Assembly: GCF_002574545.1 (NCBI RefSeq)
Contig: NZ_NUGT01000031.1
Coordinates: 62,001-126,000 of the forward strand
From: Bacillus sp. AFS055030
GTDB taxonomy: Bacteria; Bacillota; Bacilli; Bacillales; Bacillaceae_G
Direction: 5' to 3'
Length of the DNA: 64,000 bases
Below, piece after piece: positions 9,292-17,420 of this stretch. The position numbers and the translations under genes are program-made. The notes under the pieces are model-generated. The model saw only the letters and a program-made list of their open reading frames with translations. It was not told the origin of the DNA and did no database searches. Every line of letters begins with the position of its first letter. Position 1 is the stretch's first letter.

Positions 9292-9384
9292 ACCTAATCC
9301 CCCTTGTAAAACTTTTCTTACTATGTATATTTTACATTAACATCAATGATCGTTTTTTTCATCGAATACAATCTTAAAGCTACA

Positions 9385-9425
9385 AAATTAAAAGATGCTT
9401 ATACCGTCTAAAAAGTATAAACATC
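9385..9425 (-). terminator. Intrinsic terminator after the DUF1992 gene
   Basis: On the minus strand GATGTTTATAC (9425-9415) pairs with GTATAAGCATC (9404-9394) with one G-T wobble, followed by TTTTAATTTT. Confidence 0.7.
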
Positions 9426-9457
9426 GATTTAATAAAATCGTTCATTTTTTCACAAGC

Positions 9458-9844
9458 TTATTTCCAATAAATCAATTGGTTCTCAAGATTTTCCTTATTT
9501 ACATAATTTCTCTGCATCGGAAAAGGACAGCCTAGGTTATACTTCTTAATTTCATCATTCACTTCCGAGATCATTTTCGCTATTTCTTTACTATTTTCAT
9601 TAGAATTTAACTTCTTCAAAATCGTTTCAAGTTTTTCAAATATTTTCTTTTGCTGTATTACCCAATCAGGTTTATAGCCCGATTTCTTAATAACAGTAGT
9701 TAATAGATCATCTTTTAAAAGCTCTTTCGGTAATGGTTTACCTAATCCAGGTAGATCTTCAAATCCACCTTCTTTTTCATGCCGCTTAACAATCTCACTT
9801 AACCAATCTACATATTTCCCATTATTCGCCATCGTTTTAGCCAC
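9458..9844 (-). CDS. DUF1992 (DnaJC28-like) protein
   Basis: This is a 128-aa cytoplasmic protein. The diagnostic segment is near the N-terminus, where GGFEDLPGLGKPL (residues ~26-38) matches the FDNLPGKGKPL hallmark of DUF1992, also called the DnaJ homologue subfamily C member 28 conserved domain. A short helical region with many charged residues follows. The molecular function of bacterial members is unknown. The gene stands alone, with a terminator downstream and another gene's terminator upstream, so it is monocistronic. Confidence 0.75.
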   Translation of the reverse strand: MAKTMANNGKYVDWLSEIVKRHEKEGGFEDLPGLGKPLPKELLKDDLLTTVIKKSGYKPDWVIQQKKIFEKLETILKKLNSNENSKEIAKMISEVNDEIKKYNLGCPFPMQRNYVNKENLENQLIYWK

Positions 9845-9954
9845 CTTTTTGGTTAGTCCTATACTATATAGTATTCGGAACTTTTTTTCTATTTCCTTTC
9901 TATATTATGCAATCATATGTTTAAAGTAAGTTTGTAACTTTATCCAAATTATGA

Positions 9955-9993
9955 ACTTTTAAAAAAAGAGAAACTAATTAACTAGTTCCTCTT
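9955..9993 (-). terminator. Intrinsic terminator after the duplicated-domain gene
   Basis: On the minus strand AAGAGGAACTA pairs with TAGTTTCTCTT around a six-base loop, followed by a run of T. It sits 57 bp past the stop of the 10050-10733 gene. Confidence 0.75.
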
Positions 9994-10049
9994 AGATTTA
10001 CTATGTATTTTTAAAACAAAAATCCTTCGTTTAGGTTAAATGATAAAAC

Positions 10050-10733
10050 TTATGCGCGATGTCTTTGAATAAACACATTCTCTTTATAATTTTTTAACAA
10101 GCCTCTTTCTCTCAAATATTCCTTAAAATACAAATTCGCTTCTTTTCGCTCATCATAAGGATTCTTAGAAAGGACAAACCCTAACTTATCTTCTTTTTGA
10201 AGTTCAACACCTGACATATATAAATGAATTTTATTTTGATGATAAATTTCTTTTAACGGTTCCATGAAATGAATTGCGAAAGCAGAAAGTAACTTCATTT
10301 CTGCATCAAATGTAAACCTTGTAATATAGGATAAATCCACAAAAATCACGCCAATAAATCCGGTATTTGAAATTTCAGCCCTTATCGTTTTATCATTATT
10401 TAAGTGACCAATCTCACGAAGATATTCTATAAAATAAAGAATTCCTTCTTTTTTTTCGAACGGCTTTTTTGATAAAATTAAGCCAATTTTCTTTTCATCA
10501 CGTAAATATTCACATGTTATATATGCTGGAATACTTTGTTTCTGAAATAATGCACATGCAGCTTGTAATAAACCATTTAATACCTCATGTATAATTAAAG
10601 GATGCTTCCTTGTGAAATAATATTGATTTTCTTGTAACTCTTCCAGATCAATAAAACTTGCTCCGATAAAACCTGTATTGGATATAATAGGTGTTTTTGA
10701 CTTCCTTTTAGTTACTCCATTTCTTTTCATCAT
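10050..10733 (-). CDS. Unknown protein made of two tandem copies of a ~100-aa domain
   Basis: I do not recognise this 227-aa protein. It has an obvious internal duplication. Copy 1 starts at residue ~17 with ISNTGFIGASFIDL and copy 2 at residue ~121 with ISNTGFIGVIFVDL. Each copy later repeats the pattern [KL]GLILSKKPFEKKEG / LGFVLSKNPYDERKE and ends YFIEYLREIG / YFKEYLRERG. The first 15 residues are basic (MMKRNGVTKRKSK). No signal peptide or membrane segment is seen. The repeat unit looks like a compact alpha/beta fold. It has its own terminator and no co-directional partner, so context gives no clue to function. Confidence 0.7.
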   Translation of the reverse strand: MMKRNGVTKRKSKTPIISNTGFIGASFIDLEELQENQYYFTRKHPLIIHEVLNGLLQAACALFQKQSIPAYITCEYLRDEKKIGLILSKKPFEKKEGILYFIEYLREIGHLNNDKTIRAEISNTGFIGVIFVDLSYITRFTFDAEMKLLSAFAIHFMEPLKEIYHQNKIHLYMSGVELQKEDKLGFVLSKNPYDERKEANLYFKEYLRERGLLKNYKENVFIQRHRA

Positions 10734-10831
10734 GCAAGTTCCTTTCCTTCTAATATCTATGTACAGAACACTAGTTCGCCTTTTATATTTTAATCATACA
10801 CAATAAATTTTAAAATGTAAATCTCAAAAAT

Positions 10832-10861
10832 GAAAAAAGGATACGAAAATTTTTCGTATCC
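10832..10861 (-). terminator. Intrinsic terminator after a 30-aa ORF
   Basis: GGATACGAAAA pairs perfectly with TTTTCGTATCC. On the minus strand this is followed by TTTTTTCATTTTTG. It lies 29 bp downstream of the small ORF ending at 10891, the only candidate gene upstream of it. Confidence 0.8.
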
Positions 10862-10890
10862 TTACAATAATTCATATTAAGATTGGCAGC

Positions 10891-10983
10891 TTAAGAAACC
10901 GTTTCTTCCTCTATTTCTACATAACAATCCATTGTATATACTTCTTTGTCTTCATGATTTCCAAAGTAAATAGTGAAATTCAT
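10891..10983 (-). CDS. Putative 30-aa microprotein
   Basis: A short minus-strand ORF from ATG at 10983 encodes 30 residues (begins MNFTIYFGNHEDKEV, ends EIEEETVS). It has a ribosome site-like AAAGGGTG 7-8 bases upstream and a strong dedicated terminator 29 bp after its stop. The peptide is strongly acidic and has no membrane segment. I do not recognise it. The terminator shows that something here is transcribed; that it is translated is inferred. Confidence 0.5.
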   Translation of the reverse strand: MNFTIYFGNHEDKEVYTMDCYVEIEEETVS

Positions 10984-11157
10984 AGTGTAACACCCTTTCA
11001 CAAAGGATATAATTTTTATTTATATTCTGTTTCATTATATTCTTATTTCCAAGAAATAACAATAGTTACCTTATATATGAAAGAAGATGTTTAGGTTAAT
11101 AGAAAATCATTTTAATTTTTTACTAATTTTATCTAGTAATATTCTAAAAAAACTTTT

Positions 11158-11640
11158 TTAAGTCCGCTTTTTAACTGGTACATATAAATGAACTTTAGCT
11201 TTTCCATCTGGATCTTCGGCAGGATTATTCATATTAAATTCTAGATTATAACGATCATAATCAGGTTCAAAATCACTATTGGGTAACCATTGTTCGTACA
11301 TATATTGATAAGCGCTATTTAACAAACTAGGAGAATCATAATATTGATACAAAACATACAGCCCACCATCTAATTTTCTAAATTGCATATTTTCATGTTG
11401 CTCCTTATCAAAACCTTCAGGAATAGTAACACAGGCATCATGACGACAATTATGACTTTCTACCAATTCTGGATTATCTAAAGAAATTCCAATGAATGAT
11501 TGATGAGGTGGAAACAGTCCATTATTTATTGCCCAATTTAACAGCTTCTCCCAATGTTTTCCATTTTCATCAAAATATGATCCAACGCGCCTAATATACG
11601 CAACTTCATATTCAGGTAGTTCTCTAATTAAAATATTCAT
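11158..11640 (-). CDS. Stand-alone GyrI-like / AraC effector-binding domain protein
   Basis: This 160-aa protein starts with the beta-strand pattern IRELPEYEVAYIRRVGSY, typical of the GyrI-like small-molecule-binding domain (effector-binding domain of the SOUL/BacMR superfamily). It continues with HDACVTIPEGF and FRKLDGGLYVLYQYYDS, as in AraC-linked versions, and ends with a strand motif KVHLYVPVK. No helix-turn-helix is attached, so it is a free-standing sensor or hydrolase-like domain rather than a regulator. The start has GGAGTTGAGAAA ahead of the ATG. The ligand is unknown. Confidence 0.8.
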   Translation of the reverse strand: MNILIRELPEYEVAYIRRVGSYFDENGKHWEKLLNWAINNGLFPPHQSFIGISLDNPELVESHNCRHDACVTIPEGFDKEQHENMQFRKLDGGLYVLYQYYDSPSLLNSAYQYMYEQWLPNSDFEPDYDRYNLEFNMNNPAEDPDGKAKVHLYVPVKKRT

Positions 11641-11837
11641 TTTCTCAACTCCTAATTAGTAATAAAGTCCTCTATTCTATATTTAGATTCAAAATTGTTT
11701 TCTTACAATAAGGAAAATAAACCGACAATGATCATGCTCATTGAAAACATTGTTTATTAATTCTTTTGTCCAATACCTTTCTTTTCAATGGAATATATTA
11801 ATACGTACTAAATTAAAAGGAGGACTTAGTTAAAACA

Positions 11838-12605
11838 TTGAACGTACCAATAAGTTATTTAGAAACATTGCAAGGTAAAGCTGCACATTTATTTTTGTTT
11901 AGTAATGGTAAACGTTATGCAGTTAAATGTAAAAATAATTTCCATGGAACAAGGGAGCTTGTTAACGAATATGTTGTCGGTAAATTAGGTCAACTGCTTA
12001 ATTTGCCTATTGTACCATTTGAAATTGTAAATATGTCTGAAAAGGAAATTCAACAAATACCAAAGAAATTTTCTTCTCAATATCAGCCTGGTAGCCAGTT
12101 TGCTAGTCTTTTTATTGAAAACTGTACTGGCCTTGCGAAAAAACCTCCTCATCCGACGATAAACGAGATAAATAATCCTGATGTACTGGCTGGAATTCTT
12201 GTTTTCGATTATTGGGTGCATGGTTCAGACCGTACTAAAAGTAATATTCTATTAAAACGACAACCAGATGGAAAAATTGATATTTTTATGATTGATCATG
12301 GAAAATGTTTTCCAGGAGGATACAAATGGAATAAAGAAAAGCTACAAAAATCCAAAAAGTTTAAAAAGGATTCAGTCGTTCATATTTGGACGGTCGACAT
12401 ATTAAATGACTTAAACATAGCGTCTTATATTGAAAAAATACAGGCATTAAAAGAAGATTCAATCGTAGAAGTGATCCAAAATATCCCTGTAGACTGGAAT
12501 GTTACACACGAAGAAAAAGAAGCCCTTTTTAATTATCTTAAAGAACGCAAAAAAACTCTTGCTGATTCAGTTTATACATTTATAAAAAAATATTCGGACG
12601 AATGA
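11838..12605 (+). CDS. HipA-like kinase domain protein (HipA_2 type)
   Basis: This 255-aa protein has the features of the small HipA-like kinase family of Bacillus. There is an N-terminal strand pair ending in KRYAVKCKNN (the ATP-binding lysine, residues ~25-34) and GTRELVNEYVVGKLGQLL. A catalytic region near residues 128-135 carries DYWVHGSDRTKSNILL (HxxDRxxxN-like), and IFMIDHGKCF (~152) gives the metal-binding Asp. The start codon is TTG at 11838, 14 bases after a strong AAAGGAGG; no ATG is available. Unlike true HipA it has no N-terminal extension and no adjacent hipB, so it is not an obvious toxin-antitoxin pair. It is the only plus-strand gene for several kilobases. Confidence 0.75.
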   Translation: MNVPISYLETLQGKAAHLFLFSNGKRYAVKCKNNFHGTRELVNEYVVGKLGQLLNLPIVPFEIVNMSEKEIQQIPKKFSSQYQPGSQFASLFIENCTGLAKKPPHPTINEINNPDVLAGILVFDYWVHGSDRTKSNILLKRQPDGKIDIFMIDHGKCFPGGYKWNKEKLQKSKKFKKDSVVHIWTVDILNDLNIASYIEKIQALKEDSIVEVIQNIPVDWNVTHEEKEALFNYLKERKKTLADSVYTFIKKYSDE

Positions 12606-12710
12606 CGCACGAAGTTATTTATTATTTGCTTAAAAAAATTGATTAAATACTATTGGAAACCCAAAAATTAAGAGAAAGTTCTATAAACTAAATCATTGTA
12701 TTCAAGGATA

Positions 12711-13136
12711 TTAAAACTCTATATAAAAGGGATGTTTTTCTTCATTCAAACAATATTCAATTCGCTGCTTGAAATTGTTCCAAGTTACCATCAATAAAGC
12801 TTCCTCAATAGGAAAATAGCCCACTTCTATACTTTCTGAAGAAGTTGTCAACTTTCCCCCAATTGGTTTAGCTAAAAATAAAGTGTTACAAATAGAAGCA
12901 GCGACATTTTGAAATACTCCACAAAATTTCAAAACTTCGATATCAATTCCACTTTCTTCTTTTGTTTCCCTAATTGCAGCTTCCTTCAAGGATTCTCCTT
13001 CTTCAACTTGCCCACCTGGCATTTCCCAACCTCGACGTGGACCTTTAATTAATAAAATTTGATTTTGTTCATTCATTACAACTGTCGCAGCTGAAATGAT
13101 ATGTTTGGGTGGCAAGTAAATTTCCTTAGACTGCAA
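12711..13136 (-). CDS. NUDIX hydrolase
   Basis: This is a 141-aa single-domain protein. The complete Nudix box runs from GGQVEEGE to REtkEESGI at residues ~41-63, matching GX5EX7REUXEEXGU, so the Mg2+-binding glutamates are present. Substrates of such enzymes are nucleoside diphosphate derivatives; specificity cannot be read here. The start codon is TTG at 13136, about 8 bases after AAAGGGG. It is cytoplasmic. Confidence 0.88.
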   Translation of the reverse strand: MQSKEIYLPPKHIISAATVVMNEQNQILLIKGPRRGWEMPGGQVEEGESLKEAAIRETKEESGIDIEVLKFCGVFQNVAASICNTLFLAKPIGGKLTTSSESIEVGYFPIEEALLMVTWNNFKQRIEYCLNEEKHPFYIEF

Positions 13137-13234
13137 AATAATTCCCCTTTCTATACTAATAAATAAATCTTTTTATTTATTCAATTTAACTTGTGGTATT
13201 GGTGAACTAAAAAGCCAAATATAGAACATCTGTA

Positions 13235-14083
13235 CTATAATTTCAATTTATGTAAGATATTTTTTTTGTGAGAATCAAAGTCAAACTCAGAATTATCGAC
13301 TTTGAACTTTTTCATTTTGATTATGTCAAAAATTTTAGATTCCAATTGCCTTCTTGATTCTAGAACAGTTAATGTTCCTTCCAACCCATTGACTCCATGA
13401 AATTTTCCATAGACTTGGTTATTGTAATAATCTAAAAAACTAGTGAACCACTCTTTTGATCTTTCTTGAATAGCCTTTTTAAATGACTTTTGGATATCTT
13501 TTTGTTCTACGTAAATAAGAATTGGGTTTAATGGTTCAATAATGCTAGCTAATCGATTGACAAAGCTCATTACAATCTCATCAGAAGCTCCATATTTTAC
13601 CATTCCTATTGTTACAGGATTTTGAATGAAACAGCATTCAAAAATATAAGTATCCTCGCTATTTACAGCTTTTTCACAAAAACTTTTCCATTTTTCAGTG
13701 ATTAATTCAATATGTTTATCTAGTGGAAGTTCATAAACATCTTTATCCCACAATTTTTTCTCAAGAGGTTCTGGCAATAGTAAATCTCCCAATCCCTTTC
13801 GTATTCTATACGAAGATAGAAAATATCCATTCGCTTGCTCTTCTGTATGCTTAATTAGTAATTCCTTAAAATCATTAAACTGGTCTAATATATGATTAAA
13901 TTCCTCTTTTGTAAAATAAGAAATAGCATCATAATCAGCGGGGTGATCTTTGTTCCCCTCTAAAAACAACTGAGTATTAATATTCATTTCACTAAGGATA
14001 TCATTCGTCAGTTGGGCTGTCGTCGATTTACCAGACCCAGGCAAACCTTCAACTAAAATTAATTTTGTATTTGCCAATTCCAA
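13235..14083 (-). CDS. P-loop nucleotide kinase-like protein
   Basis: This 282-aa protein has an N-terminal Walker A motif (LVEGLPGSGKSTTAQ, residues ~10-24), as in nucleoside, shikimate or zeta-toxin-type kinases. A hydrophobic strand ending in FECCFIQNP (~150) may contain the acidic base. The remainder is helical, and the last ~40 residues are Lys/Asp-rich. I do not recognise a named family. It lies in a run of small minus-strand accessory genes (Nudix, GNATs, another P-loop kinase) typical of resistance or modification functions, but a substrate cannot be assigned. Confidence 0.7.
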   Translation of the reverse strand: MELANTKLILVEGLPGSGKSTTAQLTNDILSEMNINTQLFLEGNKDHPADYDAISYFTKEEFNHILDQFNDFKELLIKHTEEQANGYFLSSYRIRKGLGDLLLPEPLEKKLWDKDVYELPLDKHIELITEKWKSFCEKAVNSEDTYIFECCFIQNPVTIGMVKYGASDEIVMSFVNRLASIIEPLNPILIYVEQKDIQKSFKKAIQERSKEWFTSFLDYYNNQVYGKFHGVNGLEGTLTVLESRRQLESKIFDIIKMKKFKVDNSEFDFDSHKKNILHKLKL

Positions 14084-14223
14084 TCACCTTTCTTCCACCA
14101 ACTAAATAATCAATCTATGTTTCTATTCAACAACCATTAATACTTTTCCTTTTTATAGCATTAAACAGTATTTAGCTCCAATGCTACTTCATCTGATTAT
14201 AAAAATTTTAAGGAAAAGATATT

Positions 14224-14480
14224 TTAATCTAGTATGTTTATCATTGGTGTTTGTTCTAGTGGATTCTTTTCAAAATACTCCTGTTGTAGAATCCCATAGA
14301 TTCCACAATCCTTATATTGATTATTTTTTCGAACCATATGCCTAATAATGCCTCCGCTTTTCATCCCTACTTTTAACAAAATTTTACCACATGCAGGTTT
14401 ATCAATATTATGTGTCGCTGATATTTTATGAATATTCATAAAACGGAATGCAAATTCAACAACTGCATTAAATTGATCTA
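14224..14480 (-). pseudogene. GNAT (RimJ/RimL-type) acetyltransferase, C-terminal relic
   Basis: The open frame reads FAFRFMNIHKISATHNIDKPACGK, then LLKVGMKSGGIIRH and CGIYGILQQEY. These are the last ~75 residues of a RimJ/RimL-like N-acetyltransferase, starting at the acetyl-CoA-binding helix. The N-terminal half is absent: upstream the frame runs directly into the 3' end of the complete GNAT gene at 14468-14905. A deletion has apparently fused the tail of one acetyltransferase gene behind another. Any product starting at ATG 14439 would be 71 aa and lack the catalytic core. Confidence 0.7.
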
Positions 14481-14905
14481 CCCATTGTAAGGGTTCTATT
14501 TATGAATCCTAACTTTTCATATAGTTTAATAGCGTGATTACCTGCATATACATTTAAACGAACTTCTGAATATCCATCCTGTTTAAGATGTTCCATACCC
14601 GATTCGATCAATCGTTTTGAAATTCCATTCCCTCTAAATTCTTCTAAAACATATAATTCGTAAATAAAACCATATTTCTTTTCAGTTAATTGGTCTTTAC
14701 TCGTTCCAATAAGAATCCAACCAAGCAAAATATCCTCTTTTTTTGCTATTAAATAGTAACATCCTTTCTGCAGAAGAGGATCAATAAGTTGTTTGATTTT
14801 TTCATCCGTTGGTATTACTTCACCTAATGTACCCTCGAATAAGGCTTTTGGAGAAAGTGATAAGATCATTCTATACTCCGAATCGTTTGGTTTTCTTATG
14901 TCCAT
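14468..14905 (-). CDS. GNAT family N-acetyltransferase
   Basis: This is a complete 145-aa single-domain GNAT. The central beta-strand IYELYVLEEFRGNGISKRLIESGM (residues ~81-104) contains the acetyl-CoA pyrophosphate loop (R-G-N-G-I). LNVYAGNHAIKLYEKLGF near 117-134 is the typical C-terminal motif. The substrate is unknown. The ribosome site is GGGGAG about 10 bases upstream. Its stop overlaps the start of a truncated second GNAT frame (14224-14480). Confidence 0.85.
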   Translation of the reverse strand: MDIRKPNDSEYRMILSLSPKALFEGTLGEVIPTDEKIKQLIDPLLQKGCYYLIAKKEDILLGWILIGTSKDQLTEKKYGFIYELYVLEEFRGNGISKRLIESGMEHLKQDGYSEVRLNVYAGNHAIKLYEKLGFINRTLTMGRSI

Positions 14906-14998
14906 AAATGCTGTTCTCCCCTATCATTTTTTACAAAAAATAAAATTCATTCTCTTTTTATCAGCTTTAGAGTTCGTAATGAGCAATTGTTTTTTGAA

Positions 14999-15562
14999 TT
15001 ATTTATCTTTACTTTGCACGAATTGAAATTTTTCATATGATTTTTTAAAACCATTAAGCGGTGTACTACTATTCAATCTGTCTTTAATATCTTTTGCACA
15101 TTCATGCATAGTTTTTGTATAGGTGTTAACTTCTACGTCATAAATTTCGTTTTTATGTACAAATGTGAGCTGAGAGATTGCTAGACCAATTTTGCGGTCG
15201 CCTCTTGATTGTTCTCTCCGATTAAGCTCATCCTTTTGACAATGCACTCCCACAAGTAATATAGGATATGATTTTAGATTTTCATAGAATATTTGTAATG
15301 TTGTATGGTCATGCAGAATCTGATCAAGAATTAAATTAACACCTCGATCTGCAAACAATGCAACATTTTTATAATAAAAATATTCTGTTTCAATTGGAAT
15401 TAACCTCTGTCTACCTCTTTCTTCCATCTTATCTATAACTAAATCATAATCATCAATGCTAAAAGCAAAAAAGTTAGGTAGTAACTTAGTTAACTCCTTA
15501 GCTAAAGTTGATTTTCCTGAACTTGAAACACCGTTTAGTACAATGATCGTACCTTTTTCCAT
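14999..15562 (-). CDS. Chloramphenicol phosphotransferase-like P-loop protein
   Basis: This 187-aa protein has Walker A LNGVSSSGKSTLAKEL at residues ~8-23, SIDDYD (~35) as the likely catalytic and substrate-contact acid, and GVHCQKDELNRREQSRGDRKIGLA (~124-147). That last segment closely resembles the LID region of the CPT family (chloramphenicol 3-O-phosphotransferase of Streptomyces). In Bacillus such proteins are common and mostly uncharacterised; resistance is not implied. The start region is odd. A 10-bp tandem duplication (15561-15580) places the in-frame ATG 16 bases from the Shine-Dalgarno, while a better-spaced ATG at 15572 is out of frame. Confidence 0.75.
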   Translation of the reverse strand: MEKGTIIVLNGVSSSGKSTLAKELTKLLPNFFAFSIDDYDLVIDKMEERGRQRLIPIETEYFYYKNVALFADRGVNLILDQILHDHTTLQIFYENLKSYPILLVGVHCQKDELNRREQSRGDRKIGLAISQLTFVHKNEIYDVEVNTYTKTMHECAKDIKDRLNSSTPLNGFKKSYEKFQFVQSKDK

Positions 15563-15733
15563 CTTTTTCCATCTTTTTCTCCTTTTATATAAATACTTAT
15601 CGTAAATTGTGAGAATTTTCCTTCTTATTACATTCTAGCAGTATAAGTATAAATTTTGTATAAATTCTTAGTGCCGATTTGTAAGACCATTCGTAACAAA
15701 AATTCTTGTAAAACTTTTCAATCATTTTGGCAC

Positions 15734-15771
15734 AGAAAAACGCTTGAATCTTTTGGATGACTCGAAGCGTT
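15734..15771 (-). terminator. Intrinsic terminator after the secreted-protein gene
   Basis: On the minus strand AACGCTT (15771-15765) pairs with AAGCGTT (15745-15739), with a partly paired extension, followed by TTTTTCTG. It serves the gene ending at 15831. Confidence 0.65.
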
Positions 15772-15830
15772 CTATGATTTATTTTGTTGAAAAGAACCAG
15801 GACCCATTACTCATTAATCCCCATACAACA

Positions 15831-16259
15831 TTAATGATATTGAAACCAAGGAATCCAGCCTTTTTTTAGTTCTTTTACAATATATATTTCTCCAAGAGAT
15901 GCACTTTGTGCTGGCAAAAGCTTTGGAAATCTTAATCTAACAAACCAAGAGTAATTAGCCACTTTTTTACCACAAAATGTTACTGCTATACCATAGTAGT
16001 TTTTCTCAAATCCAGTCAAACTAGAAGCAGGTTCAATTTTCTCAATTTGCCATTCATTATAATTAGGATCTGTTCCATATACTTTAGGGATTATTTTACT
16101 CAAAGCACTTATTAATTCTTTTTTATCTTTACTATTAGGCTTTACTAAATTCTCGGTTTGAGGACATTTTGGATTTGCGATACTTGTAATACTTTCACTG
16201 AAAACGGCGTTTGGGATGGTAAATAATAGGATTAATGTTACAATTAATATTCTTTTCAT
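15831..16259 (-). CDS. Small secreted protein of unknown function
   Basis: This 142-aa protein has a clear signal peptide: KR, then a hydrophobic core LIVTLILLFTIPNAVFS, with likely cleavage near residue 22. The mature part has two cysteines (in NPKCPQTE and VTFCGKKV) that could form a disulfide. I do not recognise a domain. The ATG at 16259 is preferred over the TTG at 16262 because AGGTG lies 5-6 bases ahead. It sits between the ABC permease pair and the CPT-like gene, with its own terminator. Confidence 0.7.
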   Translation of the reverse strand: MKRILIVTLILLFTIPNAVFSESITSIANPKCPQTENLVKPNSKDKKELISALSKIIPKVYGTDPNYNEWQIEKIEPASSLTGFEKNYYGIAVTFCGKKVANYSWFVRLRFPKLLPAQSASLGEIYIVKELKKGWIPWFQYH

Positions 16260-16309
16260 CAATTCACCTCAATACAATTATTCCCTAAATAGTAGAATAC
16301 CTTCCCAAA

Positions 16310-16353
16310 ACCAAAAATAAAAACCTTTATTCTCTATTTAGAACAAAGGTTTT
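16310..16353 (-). terminator. Intrinsic terminator of the lipoprotein-permease operon
   Basis: AAAACCTTT and AAAGGTTTT form a perfect 9-bp stem with a 16-base loop. On the minus strand it is followed by TTATTTTTGG. It starts 9 bp after the stop of the second permease. Confidence 0.75.
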
Positions 16354-16361
16354 CGATTGCT

Positions 16362-17420
16362 TTATAATCTTGTTAGAAGCTTTCCACTTGATTTAGACTC
16401 TTCATCTACTATACTACTAACTTCATTTAATTTTTCCTTCTTCACAAAATCAAAATCATTAAATCCTTGATATGACCCTTCGTTTGTTATAAGTTGCTTC
16501 TTTTTTTGCCCAGTTTGATTTTCAATTAAGCGCTCAATGCCCAATTTAATAAGGTTAAAAGCAAATATTGATACAACAAAAGCTATACTCGGTCCGATGA
16601 TTACCCATGAATCAATCGATAACTCGATGTAATTAGCACCAATCATTGCTGACCATTCATTAGCTTCTGACATCGGGCGATCGACTCCAATATCTAAATA
16701 AAGAACTTTAACACCACCAATAAATAGTTTAAAAACGCCTAATTGGGTTAGTAAAAATAAAGTTTGAATAGTTTGTTGTACAAATAATAAAAGAATACGG
16801 CTTCGTAAATATGGTATAACATGTTTACGACGGATCCAGCCATTTCTTGCACCAATGATTCTAGAACTAGTAATGAAATCATTTTTTAAAAAAGCTCTAA
16901 CTTCATCACCGATTGAATTCATCAATACAGGTATCGAAATAATGATTAGTAAAGATATTTGTAGGGCAATTGTTTTTTCTTTTGCAGCTTCTGGAACGTA
17001 ATTTAATTTCTCAAAAAATGGAAAAATAATGATTACAGCAGGGACAAAACGAAAAGCATTCAAAATTGGTTCAATTATTTTTAATAATTTTTGATTCATA
17101 AATCCGAAAAATGTGCCTAATAAACCGCCAAATATGACTCTTATTAATCCGACAACTATGGCGATGGATAAAGTGTATTTAGCACCATCCATTACCATCC
17201 AAAATACATCTCTTCCAAATCGGTCAACACCAAAAAGATATTTCCAACTTGGAGGATAACCATATGTATCAATCAATTTACCTTCTGCATTATATAACAA
17301 AGCAGGGGCTGGTTTTATTGTATCCTTTATAAAGTAAGTATAAATAAAACTAAAGGTGATTAAGCCAAGTATGATAAAGCTTCCAATTATGATCGGCAAA
17401 TACTTTTTAAGATTGATCAT
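16362..17420 (-). CDS. ABC transporter permease, DppC/OppC-like
   Basis: This 352-aa integral membrane protein has about six hydrophobic segments and the domain order of DppC-type permeases. An N-terminal membrane anchor is followed by the LFGVDRFGRDVFWMVMDGAKY entry motif near residues 62-82, as in the OppC/DppC consensus. The permease EAA-like loop (SRIIGARNGWIRRKHVIPYL, ~183-202) contacts an ATPase. A cytoplasmic tail of ~60 residues is hydrophilic. It overlaps the upstream permease by 4 bp (ATGA), so the two are translationally coupled. No ATPase or substrate-binding protein gene is adjacent; the substrate is unknown. Confidence 0.8.
   Translation of the reverse strand: MINLKKYLPIIIGSFIILGLITFSFIYTYFIKDTIKPAPALLYNAEGKLIDTYGYPPSWKYLFGVDRFGRDVFWMVMDGAKYTLSIAIVVGLIRVIFGGLLGTFFGFMNQKLLKIIEPILNAFRFVPAVIIIFPFFEKLNYVPEAAKEKTIALQISLLIIISIPVLMNSIGDEVRAFLKNDFITSSRIIGARNGWIRRKHVIPYLRSRILLLFVQQTIQTLFLLTQLGVFKLFIGGVKVLYLDIGVDRPMSEANEWSAMIGANYIELSIDSWVIIGPSIAFVVSIFAFNLIKLGIERLIENQTGQKKKQLITNEGSYQGFNDFDFVKKEKLNEVSSIVDEESKSSGKLLTRL

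Noticed and set aside
11838-12605. HipBA toxin-antitoxin system
   Set aside because: The kinase is a HipA-like protein, but no HipB-type DNA-binding gene is adjacent on either side.
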